Shown here: positions 14,321 through 14,388 of the stretch, one piece after another
Position numbering within the stretch: the stretch's first letter is position 1
Layout of the letters: each line of letters starts with the position of its first letter
Assembly (NCBI GenBank): GCA_002509325.1
Contig: DADO01000129.1
Coordinates: 1-14,388, forward strand
Reading direction: 5' to 3'
DNA from: Methanosarcina sp. UBA402
Lineage (GTDB): Archaea; Halobacteriota; Methanosarcinia; Methanosarcinales; Methanosarcinaceae
Length of the DNA stretch: 14,388 nucleotides
Program-made: the position numbers and the translations under genes
Notes under the pieces: model-generated
Database searches by the model: none
Seen by the model: the letters and a program-made list of their open reading frames with translations, nothing else
What the model was told of the DNA's origin: nothing

Positions 14321-14388
14321 GAAATTCTTGCTTTTTGTGCTTCAAACCCTGAAGTTCTTGCTTACGTTTTGAGCCTTGAATCTCAAAT
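14321..14388. repeat. Imperfect 30-bp direct repeat at the window edge
   Basis: gaaattcttgctt at 14321-14333 recurs as gaagttcttgctt at 14351-14363, exactly 30 bases on, with weaker similarity afterwards. A cttca/tgaag dyad lies at 14340-14354. The structure may continue past the window end. Confidence 0.35.

Overview
The window looks like chromosomal DNA from a methanogenic archaeon of the Methanosarcina type. The evidence is an archaeal-type phosphoenolpyruvate carboxylase, a class I hybrid cluster protein, a TrmB-family regulator, a CARDB/COG1361-type exported protein, an archaeal lipoprotein hydrolase, TATA-like promoters without bacterial -10/-35 pairs, and long AT-rich spacers between singly transcribed genes. 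The genus is inferred from protein resemblance only; no 16S rRNA or other marker is present.

Layout: (1) 1-202 is a repeat-bearing leader; 203-943 (+) encodes a two-helix membrane protein with two zinc ribbons. (2) 944-1263 holds a hairpin that resembles an insertion-sequence end and the hcp terminator; 1264-2886 (-) is hcp, with two identical TATA-like elements upstream. (3) 3352-3990 (-) is a small exported DUF6448-type protein whose Shine-Dalgarno sequence faces an ATA codon rather than its first ATG. (4) 4480-5300 (+) is a TrmB-family regulator broken by a one-base frameshift in a run of seven A. (5) 5785-7302 (+) joins a secreted CARDB-type protein in frame to an N-terminally truncated ABC ATPase. 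(6) 7303-7975 is a graveyard of insertion-sequence remnants and repeats, including a likely tnpB tail on the minus strand, two hairpins and a 12-bp tandem repeat. (7) 7976-9556 (+) is ppcA, intact. (8) 9557-10375 has mutually exclusive hairpins and two small unrecognised ORFs leading into 10376-11851 (+), a MepA-like MATE transporter. (9) 11852-12639 is a long spacer with one strong hairpin. (10) 12640-14133 (-) is a secreted lipoprotein of the alpha/beta hydrolase fold, followed by its promoter region and more short repeats.

There is no single large operon. hcp handles nitrosative or hydroxylamine stress and PpcA supplies oxaloacetate for biosynthesis. The MATE pump exports cations or drugs. 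The DUF6448 protein and the lipoprotein hydrolase act outside the membrane. The stretch from about 4.4 to 8 kb looks like a decay zone: a frameshifted regulator, a chimeric gene and transposon debris sit side by side between healthy housekeeping genes. I did not find a convincing new multi-gene system. The strongest leads are the exported-domain/ATPase fusion, the two hairpins with a shared flank and loop but different paired stems, the two competing hairpins after ppcA, and the odd start of the DUF6448 gene.
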